The notes: generated by a model not told the origin, from the sequence alone. A stretch of DNA of 64,000 nucleotides from Echinometra lucunter (GCA_029962745.1 CM057158.1:3569558-3633557); one strand, 5' to 3'. Shown: positions 1-11,215, counted from the first letter of the stretch. Numbers and translations are program-made.

Positions 1-2068
1 CTATTGTGAAACAAGTGTCTCTCACCCACAAAGAGCTGACCACAAGCTACCAATAACGTAATTTTTGAAATGAAATCAAGGCAGAAAAAGTTATGAGCAT
101 CAAGAAAGTGAAATGAAGTTAATGGAAAATACAACGAGCAAAGGTTTTCGACATATTTCATCTGTTGACGCACTTCTTTGATGTAATCTACGGGCAAGCG
201 ATTCCAATTTTTTATAGCTTGTTTGTTATTTTGGCTATGATCAGCCAGAAAAAAACCGAAAACAAAACAAAACAAAACACCAAACAAACAACTCCCTCTG
301 AAACAACACCCCAAATAGTCACACCCACTATTCTTCATTACATTACATCATTGCAAAACATCGATAAGAAATTTGCTCCGAGCCAACCACATGCAATGAT
401 TTTCATTAGCCTAATTATACCAAATTAGTTTAACTCGTTATTGATATCGAGGTTATGAAACGATTCCCTTGGTTTGAAAAGTTACATTGATCAGTGGGAG
501 TTTAAAAGGTGTGTAATAATTGATGTAAATTGTAGCACCCCCAAGGAAAATATAAGTAATTACCGGCAATATGTAACTGCCCAGCTATATTTGTTACTCA
601 CGAGCTTGTATTTTAGCTAATTGCATGTCGTTTATCTATTTATTTATTTTTCGCTACATACTATTGCATATCACATCAATCATCACACCTTACGATTTCT
701 CTTACTTCAAATTGCTGGATGTTAATGAAAAGTGTTGATGGAATTCAATAGCCCCGTGCGGCACTCTAAATTCTAAAGTAGCTCTCCGCGTCTATTCAGA
801 GCGGAAAAACTACACAGTCTTCCTTTGTCAAGCCGTAAAAACGAAACCAATGCTTCTTTTTTCATTACCCTTTCTCTTTACCCCCTCTCCTGCCCATTGA
901 CTGATGTTCCATTCTCTTTCAATAGCTTGATAAATCGCCGTGTTGATGCCTCGGCATGGATGTGGTCCGGCAGGTGTATTGTCCGGCCATTGTTGAACGG
1001 GACTAGGCCCCGCGGCCGAGTCCTTTCAAGTCACTCCATTAAGGCACGTCCACCGTGGTACATGAATAATGTTTGTCATACTACTTGCAACATCTGTTTT
1101 GTTCGTGGTGCTCCAGACTTTCGAATGGCGAGTTTCGGTGCTTGTTGATGTTTTGAAATTTTATCTTCTATGATTTTAATGACAAATAGGACCCTCCCGT
1201 TTGGCCACCTTGTCGGTATAAACTTTTGTATTCTTTGATTCGTTCGGTATCCATCTGATCTAGCTGATGGCAATATGTGAAAGCTCAAACGGAGCATCAA
1301 CTTTCAAAACACACAGTTGTGAAAACGAGTCATCCTCTTTGGACTCGGGATTTCTTCCTACAGTATGCCTGGTGTTTTCAAATCACCAGAGCTGTCTGCT
1401 GTTGTAGCGGTTGCCTGGGATTGTTTAAACGTGGACTGTTTTGATTTAAAGACTGTTACAGTGTGTTCCATCAAGATTTATTTGGTTGCTTTATCTATGA
1501 TAACATTTTGAGATGATGATTATAGGAATCCGCACGAAACTAGTTTAACCTGATTGTTTGATAATTACACTAAATTCTTTTGGAGGACTATTCTATCAAT
1601 TTCTTTCATCCCTGCAAATATTTGGAGATTGAATTCAGTGTGCAGTATACTCTGATTACTCAAGCCGAGATTTTACCTTTCGACCTGCCTGTCCTCGTCC
1701 CAGAACTATACAAATTACCAGTGGCGCGGATTTTATTCATTATATTTATTCATATTTTTTCTTGGGGAGGGGGAGGGGGTTGAGATTAGGCCCTTGTCCG
1801 TTTTTTAAACCCGAATCTGCACATGAAAAATATGTTCCTCTTTGATTCTGTACCTTTTCAATACCTCGCTACCCTAACAGGTTCTTAAGATCCACCCCTG
1901 CATATTACCTCACCATAACCCTACACTAACGCTGGCCTAAAACCCAAATGGTGGCCGTAGCAGGACGTGTTTGAATGATATTAAGCTAGGAGCACCTTGT
2001 AATGACCATTTCTAATGTGCTCACGATAAACTATCATTGTCACCATTCATGGTTTCTCTCCTCCACAG
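1..2068. other. Upstream region of gene 1
   Basis: No supportable coding exon. A GC-richer stretch at about 930-1060 could be promoter or 5' non-coding exon. A G-rich run is at 1765-1780. The acceptor at 2066-2068 implies that the transcription start lies upstream. Confidence 0.5.
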
Positions 2069-2069
2069 A

Positions 2070-2271
2070 ATGAACTCTACAAGCCCATCGACGCTGATCG
2101 TCTCGTGGATGCTAGTGGCCATCGCCCTCGTCACCGACTACGCTACTCCGTGCTCCGAGGGCGAGGTTCTACTCAGTAACGACGGTCAGCTATATGTGAT
2201 CTCATCACCGTACTTCCCCGACGTCTACCCGCAGAACCTTGACTGCGTCTACCACATGGTCGCTCCAGCAG
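2070..2271 (+). CDS. Gene 1 exon 1: signal peptide and start of CUB1
   Basis: The start ATG at 2070 leads into a hydrophobic signal sequence (residues 9-22) and the first CUB strands with C28 and C59. A good acceptor (pyrimidines then CAG at 2066-2068) lies two bases before the ATG, so a non-coding 5' exon probably exists upstream. If that acceptor is not used, an in-frame ATG at 2049 would add seven residues. The donor is GTATGG at 2272 and the exon ends in phase 1. Confidence 0.85.
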
Positions 2272-5200
2272 GTATGGTTTTAGATTTGCTCTCCTTGTCA
2301 AATGCTTGTTCATATTAAAGTAAACTGCCCTTTATCTCCATTCTTCAGGGACCACAGAAAGTTTTTTTTTGGAGGGGGGAGTGATGGGCCGACCTGACAC
2401 TAAACAGACGTGGTTCAGGATGCGTAGCCCACTGAAGCCTTTGGGTTCTCATCGTTTTTGCGTGCCTATGATAAATTCGAATATTAACTTTTTACAATTT
2501 ATAGGTTTGTTTTAATCTTATTTTTTCCTTTTCCAAAATTTTTAGTCGATTTTTTTTTGAGGAGGGGGGGGGGGGGGGGAGGGGCTGTAGCCCCCCGTCC
2601 CCCGCTCCCATGACTTTCCACAAAGAGGAATGGGCCCTTTAATCGTATGGAAATAAAATTGTATATTACATTTTGTTTTAGATAATTAGAAAGTGTAATT
2701 TTAATTGCTTGCTTACTTTGCTATCCTTCCATGACTTTTCATAAATCAACATCAATGTTCCAGCCATATGACATAACACATTTATTACAACTCTCTTCAT
2801 AAAATATCAATACTCTCCCACACTTTCAGACCGGCGAGTGAGAATCTTCTTCACCTCCTTCACGCTCGAGAACCCCAACGATCTCAGCATATGTAACTTC
2901 GACTATCTCGCTATGTATGACGGTGGATTGGATACCGCCCTGAGCTTGGGCCAGTTCTGCGGTCCACAGAACCCACCGGTTACCATCACGACGGGGAATG
3001 AGCTCTATGTCGTGTTCCACACGGACTCGTCTATTCAGAAGACAGGGTTTAGAGCGGAGATTACGGACGTGCCGTTAGATTATGTCGGTGAGTTTACCGA
3101 TGCATTTTGGAAAAAAAAAAACATGTATATCGAACCTTTTCTTTTTCCACAAGCTGAAAATAACAAAACAAATGTCATATATTATCGTCGTTCGTAGTGC
3201 CGTAATAGTACCATCTTCTATGGATTTTAGACATACCCAGAAACTTTAAAAGGCATGATTATAGCGAGGTCATTTTGACTGGGAAGGGAATGTCAGGCCA
3301 AATCGACCTATGTTTTGAACAATGAAAAACAAGGACAAAGAAAAGAAAAGAAAAGAAAAGAAAAAAAAAGTACTATTGCGGTACCCCTATACCTTTTCCC
3401 TGTATAATTATAGCAACGCGCCTGTCTTCATTGTTTTCCTCCAACGAGGGAGCATTAATGTATTCAGACAAGTTTAATTGCCCAATCTCACTAGATGTTT
3501 ATTTAATTCGTCACTTGCCCGCGTACGATTCTGTATCAAGTGATTTCATATGAGGTATAAAAATACTTAAATCACTAGTTGTTATTTTATTAGTTTGAAA
3601 TGTGCGTATCGTGTGTTTAACCACCCCTATTGTTTCCCAGAACCTGTACCAACTCCTGCGCACGGCTCCTGCTACTACACTTACACCGAAGAACATGGTG
3701 TTTTCTACTCTCCCAACTTTCCTGATTACTACGGCAATAGTCTGCAGTGTACTTACATCGTCACCACTAACAAGGCAGATAACACCATATTGGTAAGTTC
3801 GAGTAACTCCTGGTCAGTCACCCCGGATAGTCATTAACCTTGATCATGTTGATTTTTTTACATTGATCAAAAATGTAAAAATTAAAGGAGGGGTTACAAC
3901 CAGTTGGGTAGCTACGGAAGGCATAAAGAGAGCTGAGGATACGTGCTCTCCTAATCAAGAATGACAAAACGGTAAGGGGGGGGGGAGAAACTAAGGGAGG
4001 GACAAGTTGCCTATGCCCCCCTTCATCCGTGGCCTTCTTCACTTCCATTTTATATCAACAAGAGCAATTTCACCATGAATCCAACTACACATTTCTAAAA
4101 ATTCTTATGTGTGATTTCATTGTGATTTCATTGTCATTTTACATTTTCTTACATGAATTTTCTTCGATTCTTAGCTTCGATTCCCCTCTTTTGATTTGGA
4201 AGACTCCATCAACTGCGTATACGATTACTTAGAGGTTCGAGATGGCGAAACGGAAACCAGTGACCTGCTCAATCGTTACTGTGGTGCATCGCTTCCAGAG
4301 AGTAGGGTAAGAGAACACCAATACTATAAAGATGATAACGATGGCGACAATCTATCAATTTCGTAGTTCCAGAGCCCCGTTTCATAAAAACTTGTTATCA
4401 GTAACTACTGCCACATTTCTATGACAATTTTGCTCTCAGCCAGTCAGATGCAAGAAGTTCAATAGCTTATAACAGTTATTGCAACTTGTTAATGAACAAA
4501 CAAGTTTTATCAAACGGGGCCCAGAATTGAATCTTGATTCTACAGTCATGAAGGGTCAAGTTTAAAATAAATCTCGCCATAAATATGATAGTAAAAGATT
4601 TAAGGCACAGTGAAATAGTTTTACTATTTTTTAAGGGCGGCATAGGCCTAAGGGGGGGGGGAGGGGCAATGTTTCCCCTCTTATTTGCATTCACGCCGAA
4701 AATTGGCAACCTAATTTTATAATAGGTACTTGTATCGGAAATTTTGGAGATCTGCTCTTTACCAGAAAAGATGTTATTACGAGACTTGTGCCTTTTTCAC
4801 AAAATTCTCGTTATACCCCTGTACATATTTCTGTATGTAAGTATGACTTGCACTCTTCTACCCGTAGATCTCGTCGACTGGTCCAGCGATATTTGTACGA
4901 TTCCGTTCAGATTCGTCTAATGTCTTCAAAGGTTTCTACGCCGAATACGCAGACTCAGACACAGGGTTTCAGGATGATGGTGATCGTTCGAATTCGAACC
5001 AATTTTCAGGTAATTCTAATTAATCACCCGAAGGTACTCCTACACAGGCAACACGTAGATTTGAATCTCCTGGCGAAACAGTGACGCATCCTGTCAAGAT
5101 ACCGTCTTTCGCTGATATTTGACCTATCTGACAGAGTCCTCAGCATGGAACACGCCGATAATTATAACGTATGCACGGAGATTTCCCAAGAAAAGATCAC

Positions 5201-8200
5201 TGCACTTCAGTCTAACCAAACAGGTGTTTCTGAATTGTTACCTCACAATCGTGACTTCAACTTTCTTGGTCAAAAGTAGTCTGGCATGCGTGTATGCATG
5301 CTGTGATAATAGAGCATTGTGTAAAGTCTTGTAGTGAAGTCGTGAATGTTGACAGATGTAGGGACTCGACTGGGTATATTTCCCGGGTATATTCCTGAGG
5401 TTGCCATATGAGTCTTTGTCCATTTATCATTCCATTCAGAAAAATAACGAAGCAGTTCAAAATTGACAACAAATCTTTCTTTCTCTTTTTGTCCAGTTTG
5501 TGACTTGTCTCACGCTGCCTTGACTGAGAAGGGAGGTACCATAGTATCACATGAATCGTATTCTGATGGAAGCTATGATAACTCTCAGTACTGTACCATC
5601 ACCATCATCGCTTCAAGAGCGCACGAGAAAATATTCTTTGATCTCGTCGAGAACGACCTGCCACCATGTTAGTATACTTTCTTCCAAAAGACCAAAAATT
5701 AGTAGTAAAGAACTGTTACAAAGTAGTGAATACAAAATATGAAGTATACAAATATTCATAAACGAAACAATATGAACATGAGCATTTAATTATAGAAATA
5801 CAAGAATAATTAATGCAAGTTTTGAAACATATATTTCGATAACAAGGCTAAGGAAAAGTGATTTATTTTTCATTGTTTGCAGGATATTTTTTTCGTACTG
5901 AAAGTCACTTATAACGTATAAAGGCTGATAAAGATTTCATTTACCTTTTGCTTGTCATTTTTTTTTCAGTTGTGTTCCCCTTCCTTTAATGACCGGGACT
6001 CTCTGGTCTGTGCCCTGTGCAAGACACTTTTCATTTGCTCCTCAAAAATTGGACGATTTTTTTTTTACTTAAATGCTGTTGGGCTCTTTGCTCATTTTGC
6101 CCCCCCCCCCCCCCGCCCCGGATTCGTAAAATTCATTCCATAGAGGCTGAACAATTTCTTAAATATCGTTTCCCTTTAGCGAATGACTGTGGAGCAAGCG
6201 GGGACTATCTTCAACTCCTCGATGGAGACGCGAGTGCGGAGAACTCGGAAACACTCGGCTTTTTCTGTGGGCAGGATGTGGGACGATACACAACCGAGAA
6301 CTCCTTCGCTGTAGTTCGGTTTATCTCGGACAGTGTTCCGAATCCCGAACTAGAGGGATTCAAACTTGTGTACTCCATCTTTTACACCGGTAAAGACAGA
6401 ATTTATTACATTTAACGAGGCAAGAAAAAATTAGTTTTTAACGGGAAATATACAATACTTTTTGCACTTTTTTCTTCTGCTTATTGGCAAATCTGCACTT
6501 CTGTGAGAGAAGGGGGGGGGGGGGTGCCGACGACGCCTTTTGTACCTAACATTGGAAAATAAAATTAGCTCTCTAATTTTGTCGGGCATCACGCTGCCCG
6601 AATATGAGGTGGTTGTGCCAGTATCGAGACTTCTATTAAAAACCCTTCAACCATGGCGTTCACATAGGCTGATGTATTTGATGTTCATACTTTGTCTGAA
6701 CTTTTACAGCTTAAAGAATAAACATTCTTATAAATTACTGGTTGCGTTCGTTATCAGTCGCGATTTAAATGAGAGCGTTCTGAACTGTGCCATCAAGTGA
6801 GAAAATATTTTATATTAACCATTTTCAACTTTTTTACGATATGGTTAACTTATCTAAATTTGAAAAAAAAATAATTAAATGAAAGCCTTTCTACAGCAAT
6901 TTATCATGTCATATTCTTGCTTTGATATGCTTAAACGCTGAAATAAAAATAGCGAGAGGAATTAAATCACAAATTACGTATTTGCAAGAACCCGCCTAAC
7001 CTTTAAGATGATTATTTATTCTTTGTATTTTTCATCCAGCTGAAAACGGTTGCGAGGATGGCGACTTTCACTGCGATAACGACAGGTGTATCTCGAGGAA
7101 ACTGATCTGCGATGGCTACGACCACTGCAGAGATAACTCGGATGAAGAAAAGGGATGCAGTAAGTATGAAATACAAGGGGAGGAGAAAGGAGGAAAAGGA
7201 GGAGAAGGAGGGGGGGGGGGAGGAGAAGAGGAGGAGGGGGAGGCGGAGGCGTAGGCAGAGGGAAAGGATGAAAGGGAAGGAGGGGATAATCAGAGAATTA
7301 GATCTGCAACGGATACGAGCACTGCTTTGATGCAGTGATAACTCAGATGAAGAAAGAGGATGCAGTATATAGGAAGACAGTGAGAAGGAAAAGAAGAATG
7401 GGATGAGGAGAGAGGTGGGAAAGGAGGAGAAGAGGGGGGGGGGGGGATAATGACAGGTGCAGCTCGAGAAATCTGATCTATACAACCACTGCAAGGATAG
7501 TAGGAAAGACATCGAGCATGCCGAGGGGAAGAAGGAGGAAGAGGAAGAGAAGGGTGAGGAGTAGAAGAAGGAGGATGAGGAGGAGAAGAAGGAGGAAGAG
7601 GAGGAGAAGGATGAGGAGTAAAAGAAGGAGGATGAGGAGGAGAAGAAGGAGGAAAAGGAGGAGAAGAATGAAGAAGATAAGAAGGAGGAAGAGGACGACG
7701 AAGAAGGAGAACAAGGGCGTCGTTGTAGGGGTGTATTGGGAATCTGACACATCATTAAATATTTTCTGTTGGCACATTCCTCATTCTTTAACAGTTTGTC
7801 AGGAAATTGTGTAGTTCAGTGTTCGTTTATTTTTTAATGGCTGGAAATTTTTTGTTTTGGGTCTGTTGTTGGAAAATTCGGCCCATCCGGGCAATTCAAA
7901 ATGGTTTAGTGCCGAGGGATGGAAAAGAAGAGAGAAGATGAAAAGATGGAAGGAATGAACGCAGAAAATGATGAATGTGAAGAAAACGATGAAAAATGAA
8001 GAATACATTTAAAATACTTATTTAAATGAATATGATGAAAAAAAGAATAGAACGCTTCAATGAAAATATTAAAAATGGATCAATTAGAAGGGACAGTGAA
8101 TAAAGTTTGAAGCTCTCGACGAACAACTATTTACTGACTGTTATAATCACTGAGGTAAAAATGTATCCATAAATAAAATATTTTTCAGTTATGTCTATAG

Positions 8201-9737
8201 TGATCTTAAAACCAAAAGGAATCTAACGGGAAGACCACACTGGTTACCCGAGTGTTATTTTAAGGAACAAAACTGATTTTTTTTCTGGGTCATTCTTTTG
8301 AAATTTATGTATGGAAATAATAGCTCTAATTTCTGCATTTCTTCTACTTCTGTACCCTCCTCCTAGGATTACTGTCGACGAGAGCGTGGATGATCGCTGT
8401 AGGTGTGAGCGCTGCTATCATCATCGTGGTTGTAGCCGCCGGATGTCTCTTTTACAAGTGGTCGCATCGAAAATCGGCCCTAGGCCCTAGCTATGAAGCT
8501 TCAAGCCCTACCTCAACGTCTGTTCCAATGTACGTATGTTTTGATTTCAGGAATGTGTGTGTTGTTGTTTTACAAGAAATATCAGCGGAAATGTTTTTTT
8601 TTTTTCCTGTTAATGTTATTACACCCTAATTTGCGTTGCCGGAGAGCGTTAATCTCCATCTTCATTCCCTGTGAGAATTATTTTTACCATTTGGCAGGCG
8701 TCGATTTTAGTATTTCACGTCTTCACATCAAATCCTCTCTATGAACAGATTTGCATTTACAAGAAGCGGCCGCTCATTGTGTTAAATTGTGTCTTTACCC
8801 TTCGACTGATGAAGAGACTTTCCTGTTATAAGATTTCCGATTTCCTCAGCTTTATTGAGGTTTGAATGTTATTATCAATATGTAGTCCACTTGCTTGAAT
8901 ATAAATTTAATTAGACAAAATGAATCAGGAAAATATTCATGCTTATCTTGCTCACAAATTGACGACGTGTATCTCACGTCTTTCTCAATGACAATGAGTA
9001 AGAACATTTTTTCTCATAGTATTGCGAAGGCGATGCTCATTTGTATCATTAGTCAGTGAGTGCTGCGTACTGTGCAGTAAATTGCAGCATTTGTGTATTC
9101 TATCCGCTCCATACTCCTTTTGCGAGAGCCCGAGCAGCAGCCGAGACGAATTTTACCCCCGGATTGTTTTCTTTCGCAAAGCTTTTATCCGTCGGACATC
9201 CGTTTTTAATGCTATATCAGGCAAGGTGTGACAACTTCCTACGAGAGTAAGTTCGAACTAAGAGGAAAAAGGAAATACAAAAATAACATGTCTAAGTATT
9301 TGATTATTCACAACTCGGTTTATTTATCTGGTAGTTATGGCTCTATTTGTTCTGATTCCAGGAGAACTACTGATTCGCAAATTCCACCAAACAAAACGAT
9401 GACCGCATTTACGATCTCCCGGAACAATGACGTAAGTCCCAGTCATTCTCCTCGTCGATCAGGAAGTCTTCCTAGCAACGTCGTCCAACCCATAGAAACC
9501 CCATCGACAACACCCCCGCCGTCGTACGGCGACGTCACCTCAAACCATGAACCGACGTACCTCGAATTTGGACAACGATCACACGCTGCTCGGCGAGAAC
9601 CTAGACTGAAACCATTGTCGTTATTGCCATCGTCGGAACCGACATCTGAATCGACGACATCGCCAGTGTTAGATATGGATTCTTTACCAACGGGGAGGAA
9701 GCACGTGTTACCACCGATCAAAAACGAGGACAGATGA
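2070..9737 (+). CDS. Three-CUB, LDLa, single-pass membrane protein (NETO/LEV-10-like), spliced, 641 aa
   Basis: Ten coding exons join in frame: 2070-2271, 2830-3087, 3641-3792, 4175-4306, 4868-5009, 5497-5667, 6180-6389, 7040-7159, 8367-8529 and 9362-9737 (1926 nt with stop). The protein has a signal peptide (about 1-25), CUB1 (C28, C59, C89, C111), CUB2 (C164, C190, C218, C240), CUB3 (C297, C328, C356, C382), an LDLa module (427-462, six cysteines), a transmembrane helix (about 470-492) and a cytoplasmic tail (493-641) with a PPSY motif at 569-572. CUB1 and CUB2 keep the calcium-site acids (E81/D92/D133 and E213/D221/D263). CUB-CUB-LDLa-TM is the plan of NETO proteins (glutamate-receptor auxiliary subunits), and LEV-10 has five CUBs plus LDLa. 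A receptor-accessory role at the cell surface is therefore likely but inferred. There is no C-terminal PDZ motif. An LRP3/10/12-type receptor is the main alternative. Confidence 0.9.
2830..3087 (+). CDS. Gene 1 exon 2: rest of CUB1
   Basis: This exon encodes residues 68-153 with C89 and C111, the FDYL motif containing D92, and D133 in the HTDSS loop. Together with E81 these form a calcium-binding CUB site. The acceptor is TTTCAG at 2824-2829, the donor GTGAGT at 3088, and both ends are phase 1. Confidence 0.9.
3641..3792 (+). CDS. Gene 1 exon 3: first half of CUB2
   Basis: It encodes a proline-rich linker and then C164, the SPNFP motif at 177-181 typical of CUB domains, and C190. The acceptor is TTTCCCAG and the donor GTAAGT at 3793. 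The exon ends in phase 0 inside the domain. Confidence 0.9.
4175..4306 (+). CDS. Gene 1 exon 4: middle of CUB2
   Basis: A phase 0-0 exon of 44 codons. It encodes the highly conserved CUB core around FDLE (210-213), C218, YDYLEVRDG (220-228) and C240. The acceptor TTCTTAG has only a modest pyrimidine tract. The donor is GTAAGA at 4307. Confidence 0.88.
4374..4520. mobile_element. Foldback MITE-like element in gene 1 intron 4
   Basis: The left end GCCCCGTTTCATAAAAACTT and the right end AAGTTTTATCAAACGGGGC are imperfect inverted repeats of about 20 bases. The direct repeat CCAGA flanks both sides (4369-4373 and 4521-4525), as expected for a target-site duplication. There is no coding capacity. 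Confidence 0.65.
4868..5009 (+). CDS. Gene 1 exon 5: end of CUB2 and acidic linker
   Basis: It encodes the last CUB2 strands (FVRFRSD, with calcium-site D263, then GFYAEY) and a linker rich in Asp and Asn (276-295). The acceptor is CCCGTAG, the donor GTAATT at 5010, ending in phase 1. Confidence 0.87.
5497..5667 (+). CDS. Gene 1 exon 6: first half of CUB3
   Basis: It encodes C297 to P352 with C328. CUB3 is the most divergent of the three: the SPNFP-type motif is replaced by [10 protein letters not shown]. The acceptor is strong (TTTTTGTCCAG). The donor GTTAGT at 5668 is slightly unusual but is the one that keeps the phase to exon 7. Confidence 0.85.
6180..6389 (+). CDS. Gene 1 exon 7: rest of CUB3
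   Basis: A phase 1-1 exon encoding C356, [10 protein letters not shown] (360-369), C382 and the closing CUB strands up to residue 422. The acceptor is TCCCTTTAG and the donor GTAAAG at 6390. Confidence 0.9.
7040..7159 (+). CDS. Gene 1 exon 8: LDLa module
   Basis: A 120-nt phase 1-1 exon that is almost exactly one LDL-receptor class A repeat: C427, C434, C439, C446, C452, C462 with the calcium-cage motif DxxxDNSDE near the end (450-458). A symmetrical exon of this kind can be gained or lost without a frameshift. Degenerate copies of it lie in the following intron (7291-7366 and 7446-7521). Confidence 0.93.
7172..7290 (+). repeat. Purine-rich low-complexity tract, gene 1 intron 8
   Basis: Almost entirely A and G, built from GGAGGAGAAG-like units with a G run near 7210-7220. 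It lies directly downstream of the LDLa exon. Long open frames on either strand here are artefacts of composition. Confidence 0.9.
7291..7366 (+). pseudogene. Decayed copy of the LDLa exon (copy 2)
   Basis: The 3' half of exon 8 recurs: GATCTGCAACGGATACGAGC against exon GATCTGCGATGGCTACGACC, then GATAACTCAGATGAAGAAAG against GATAACTCGGATGAAGAAAA, and GGATGCA. The spacing between C5 and the DNSDE motif has changed and shifts the frame, and the donor is GTATAT instead of GTAAGT. The 5' half is mostly lost. Confidence 0.75.
7446..7521 (+). pseudogene. Decayed copy of the LDLa exon (copy 3)
   Basis: GATAATGACAGGTGCAGCTC against exon GATAACGACAGGTGTATCTC, then CTGATCTATACAACCACTGC, with the codons around DGY deleted. 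No splice sites remain in consensus. It is preceded by a G run, as copy 2 is preceded by a purine tract. Confidence 0.7.
7522..7712 (+). repeat. GAAGGAGGA-type low-complexity tract
   Basis: About 190 bases of degenerate trinucleotide repeats (GAG, GAA, GGA). Apparent Arg/Lys/Glu-rich or Ser/Leu-rich frames are composition artefacts. Confidence 0.9.
8367..8529 (+). CDS. Gene 1 exon 9: transmembrane helix
   Basis: It encodes a short juxtamembrane stretch, an uncharged segment of Ile/Val/Ala (about 470-492) followed by KWSHRK (stop-transfer, cytoplasmic side), and the start of the Ser/Pro-rich tail. The acceptor is CTCCTCCTAG, the donor GTACGT at 8530, ending in phase 2. Confidence 0.9.
9221..9246 (+). 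CDS. Possible 26-nt alternative exon in gene 1 intron 9
   Basis: An AG at 9219-9220 and a consensus donor GTAAGT at 9247-9252 bracket 26 nt that open in the right phase after exon 9, adding QGVTTSYE. Its length is not a multiple of three, so exon 10 would then be read in another frame and stop after 13 codons. The predicted product is about 538 residues with almost no cytoplasmic tail. This rests on splice-site appearance only; the upstream pyrimidine tract is only fair. Confidence 0.3.
9362..9737 (+). CDS. Gene 1 exon 10: cytoplasmic tail and stop
   Basis: It encodes residues 518-641, rich in Pro, Ser and Thr and predicted to be disordered. It includes PPSY at 569-572, a WW-domain ligand motif, and basic patches (RR at 548, 594). 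The stop TGA is at 9735-9737. The frame fits the phase-2 end of exon 9 through a joined ATG codon (M517). Confidence 0.88.
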
Positions 9738-10815
9738 TCAAGAATGACATTTAGGCTATGATGGGAGAAAAAATATTCCAGTCATCTTTTTTCCCTTTAC
9801 AAGTATTGCAGTTCTGTTGAAATCTGAAATTCTTCTGGCATTGTCTGAAACACGTACGGTTCCGTTTTACAATATTTCGCCAAGGGTTACCTTCCTAAAT
9901 CTTATGATGCAATTTCATGAACCAATTTTTAACTACTCGTAGATATTCTGGCTGGTTGGTAATGAAATGGCAAATAGTAAGATCTAATAGATTCTTCAGT
10001 TTGCTGATTGAAATGCTACTGAGATAGAAGATTCGGTCAGGTGCGAATAGATTAATTATTGAAATGAAATAATCGTCTAATTATGTAATATTACACTCGT
10101 TTGATGAACTCAAGAAGATAAAACCCTTTTTTATCATCTTGAATCAGTGCGAGGAATATCCTAGTGAGACCACTCATAGCAGTTCCATTCTCTTCCCTCC
10201 TTTCCTGCCTTTAATGCTTACTTTTGTATTCGAATTATAATTTTATAAGCCATAGATATGCCAAATGTACAGATTATTATGATTGTAAATATGTGAAATT
10301 ATCGTACATGATACTCTAACGACGAGACTAAGGTCTTTTAGGATGGATGCAAGTTTTAAATTAAAGTTAGCTTAAAGCCGTATTTAAATAAGGGTCAAAA
10401 TGACCTTGAAGTTCTTAATATTGATATTGATGCAATACTGTGAAGCATGCTTACATGCTATGGCAAAACCACATAATGTGGTTGTAAAACCTTCAGTGTC
10501 GTATATTCCAGCTATTTCAGTCTGTCATAAAAAAATTGTCTTCTTCCAGTTTAATGTTAGTTTTGGCAGTTAAGAGCTTATGAAACATTTATATCAAATT
10601 AAGTTGGATATTAACTGAAATGCATGTGAGATGCTTCATAATCTATGATAAATTATTTTTCAAACTGATAATGTCTCTACTGGATTATCTGTGATTCTAA
10701 GGTTTTGATATGCTTTTGCGCTTTATCACAGGATTCATATTTACGAAATGGATAAAAAAGAATTTGGTTTTATTGTTTAAAAACACAAAACAAAACAAAA
10801 CAAAGCAAGCAAACA
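9738..10815 (+). other. Gene 1 3' UTR and spacer
   Basis: AT-rich unique-looking sequence with no exon pattern. It ends in an AAAACAAAACAAAAC-type A-rich tract at about 10778-10810, just before the repeat cluster. Confidence 0.5.
10360..10365 (+). terminator. Possible polyadenylation signal of gene 1
   Basis: ATTAAA, the commonest variant hexamer, about 620 bases after the gene 1 stop codon. No AATAAA was seen between the stop and the repeat cluster at 10.8 kb. Confidence 0.25.
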
Positions 10816-10964
10816 CCCCCCCAGGGGCGTAACAGGTACCCGTTATCAGGGGGGGCAGAGCCCAAAATTTCCCGGTAACTAGTCTATGTCTAGAATCTGG
10901 AGTGGGGGATGAAAAACTTTTTTAACAATTTTTTTTCCCCTCTCACACACATTTTGATATCCAT

Positions 10965-11215
10965 TTTGCGAGCGAGCGAAGCGAGCGAGCAGAAAATAAC
11001 CACTTTTCTGGTTTTGAATCGCATTTTCGAATAAGAATTCTAAAATATGATGAAAGAGCGAAGCGAACGAGCCAAAAATAACCACTTTTCTCGATTTTAA
11101 TCGCATTTTCGGATGGAAATCCTGATTTTGACGAGCGAGCGAAGCGAGCGAGCCAAAAATAACCACTTTTTTGTTTTCAGTAGCATTTTCAAATAGAAAT
11201 TCTAAAATATGATGG
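10965..11215. repeat. 80-bp tandem repeat, three units
   Basis: Three units of about 80 bases each carry GAGCGAAGCGAGCGAGC followed by AAAATAACCACTTTT and TCGCATTTTC. AAAATAACC recurs at about 10993, 11075 and 11155. The near-palindromic GAGCGAAGCGAGC core repeats within units. The repeated reading frame on the minus strand is a by-product. Confidence 0.85.

Noticed and set aside
825..1300. Overlapping frames upstream of gene 1
   Set aside because: No splice sites linking to exon 1 in frame and no domain. The region is only slightly GC-rich.
7012..7814. Long Ser/Leu-rich or Arg/Lys-rich reading frames on both strands
   Set aside because: They arise from purine-rich low-complexity sequence within gene 1 intron 8. 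Composition alone keeps the frames open.
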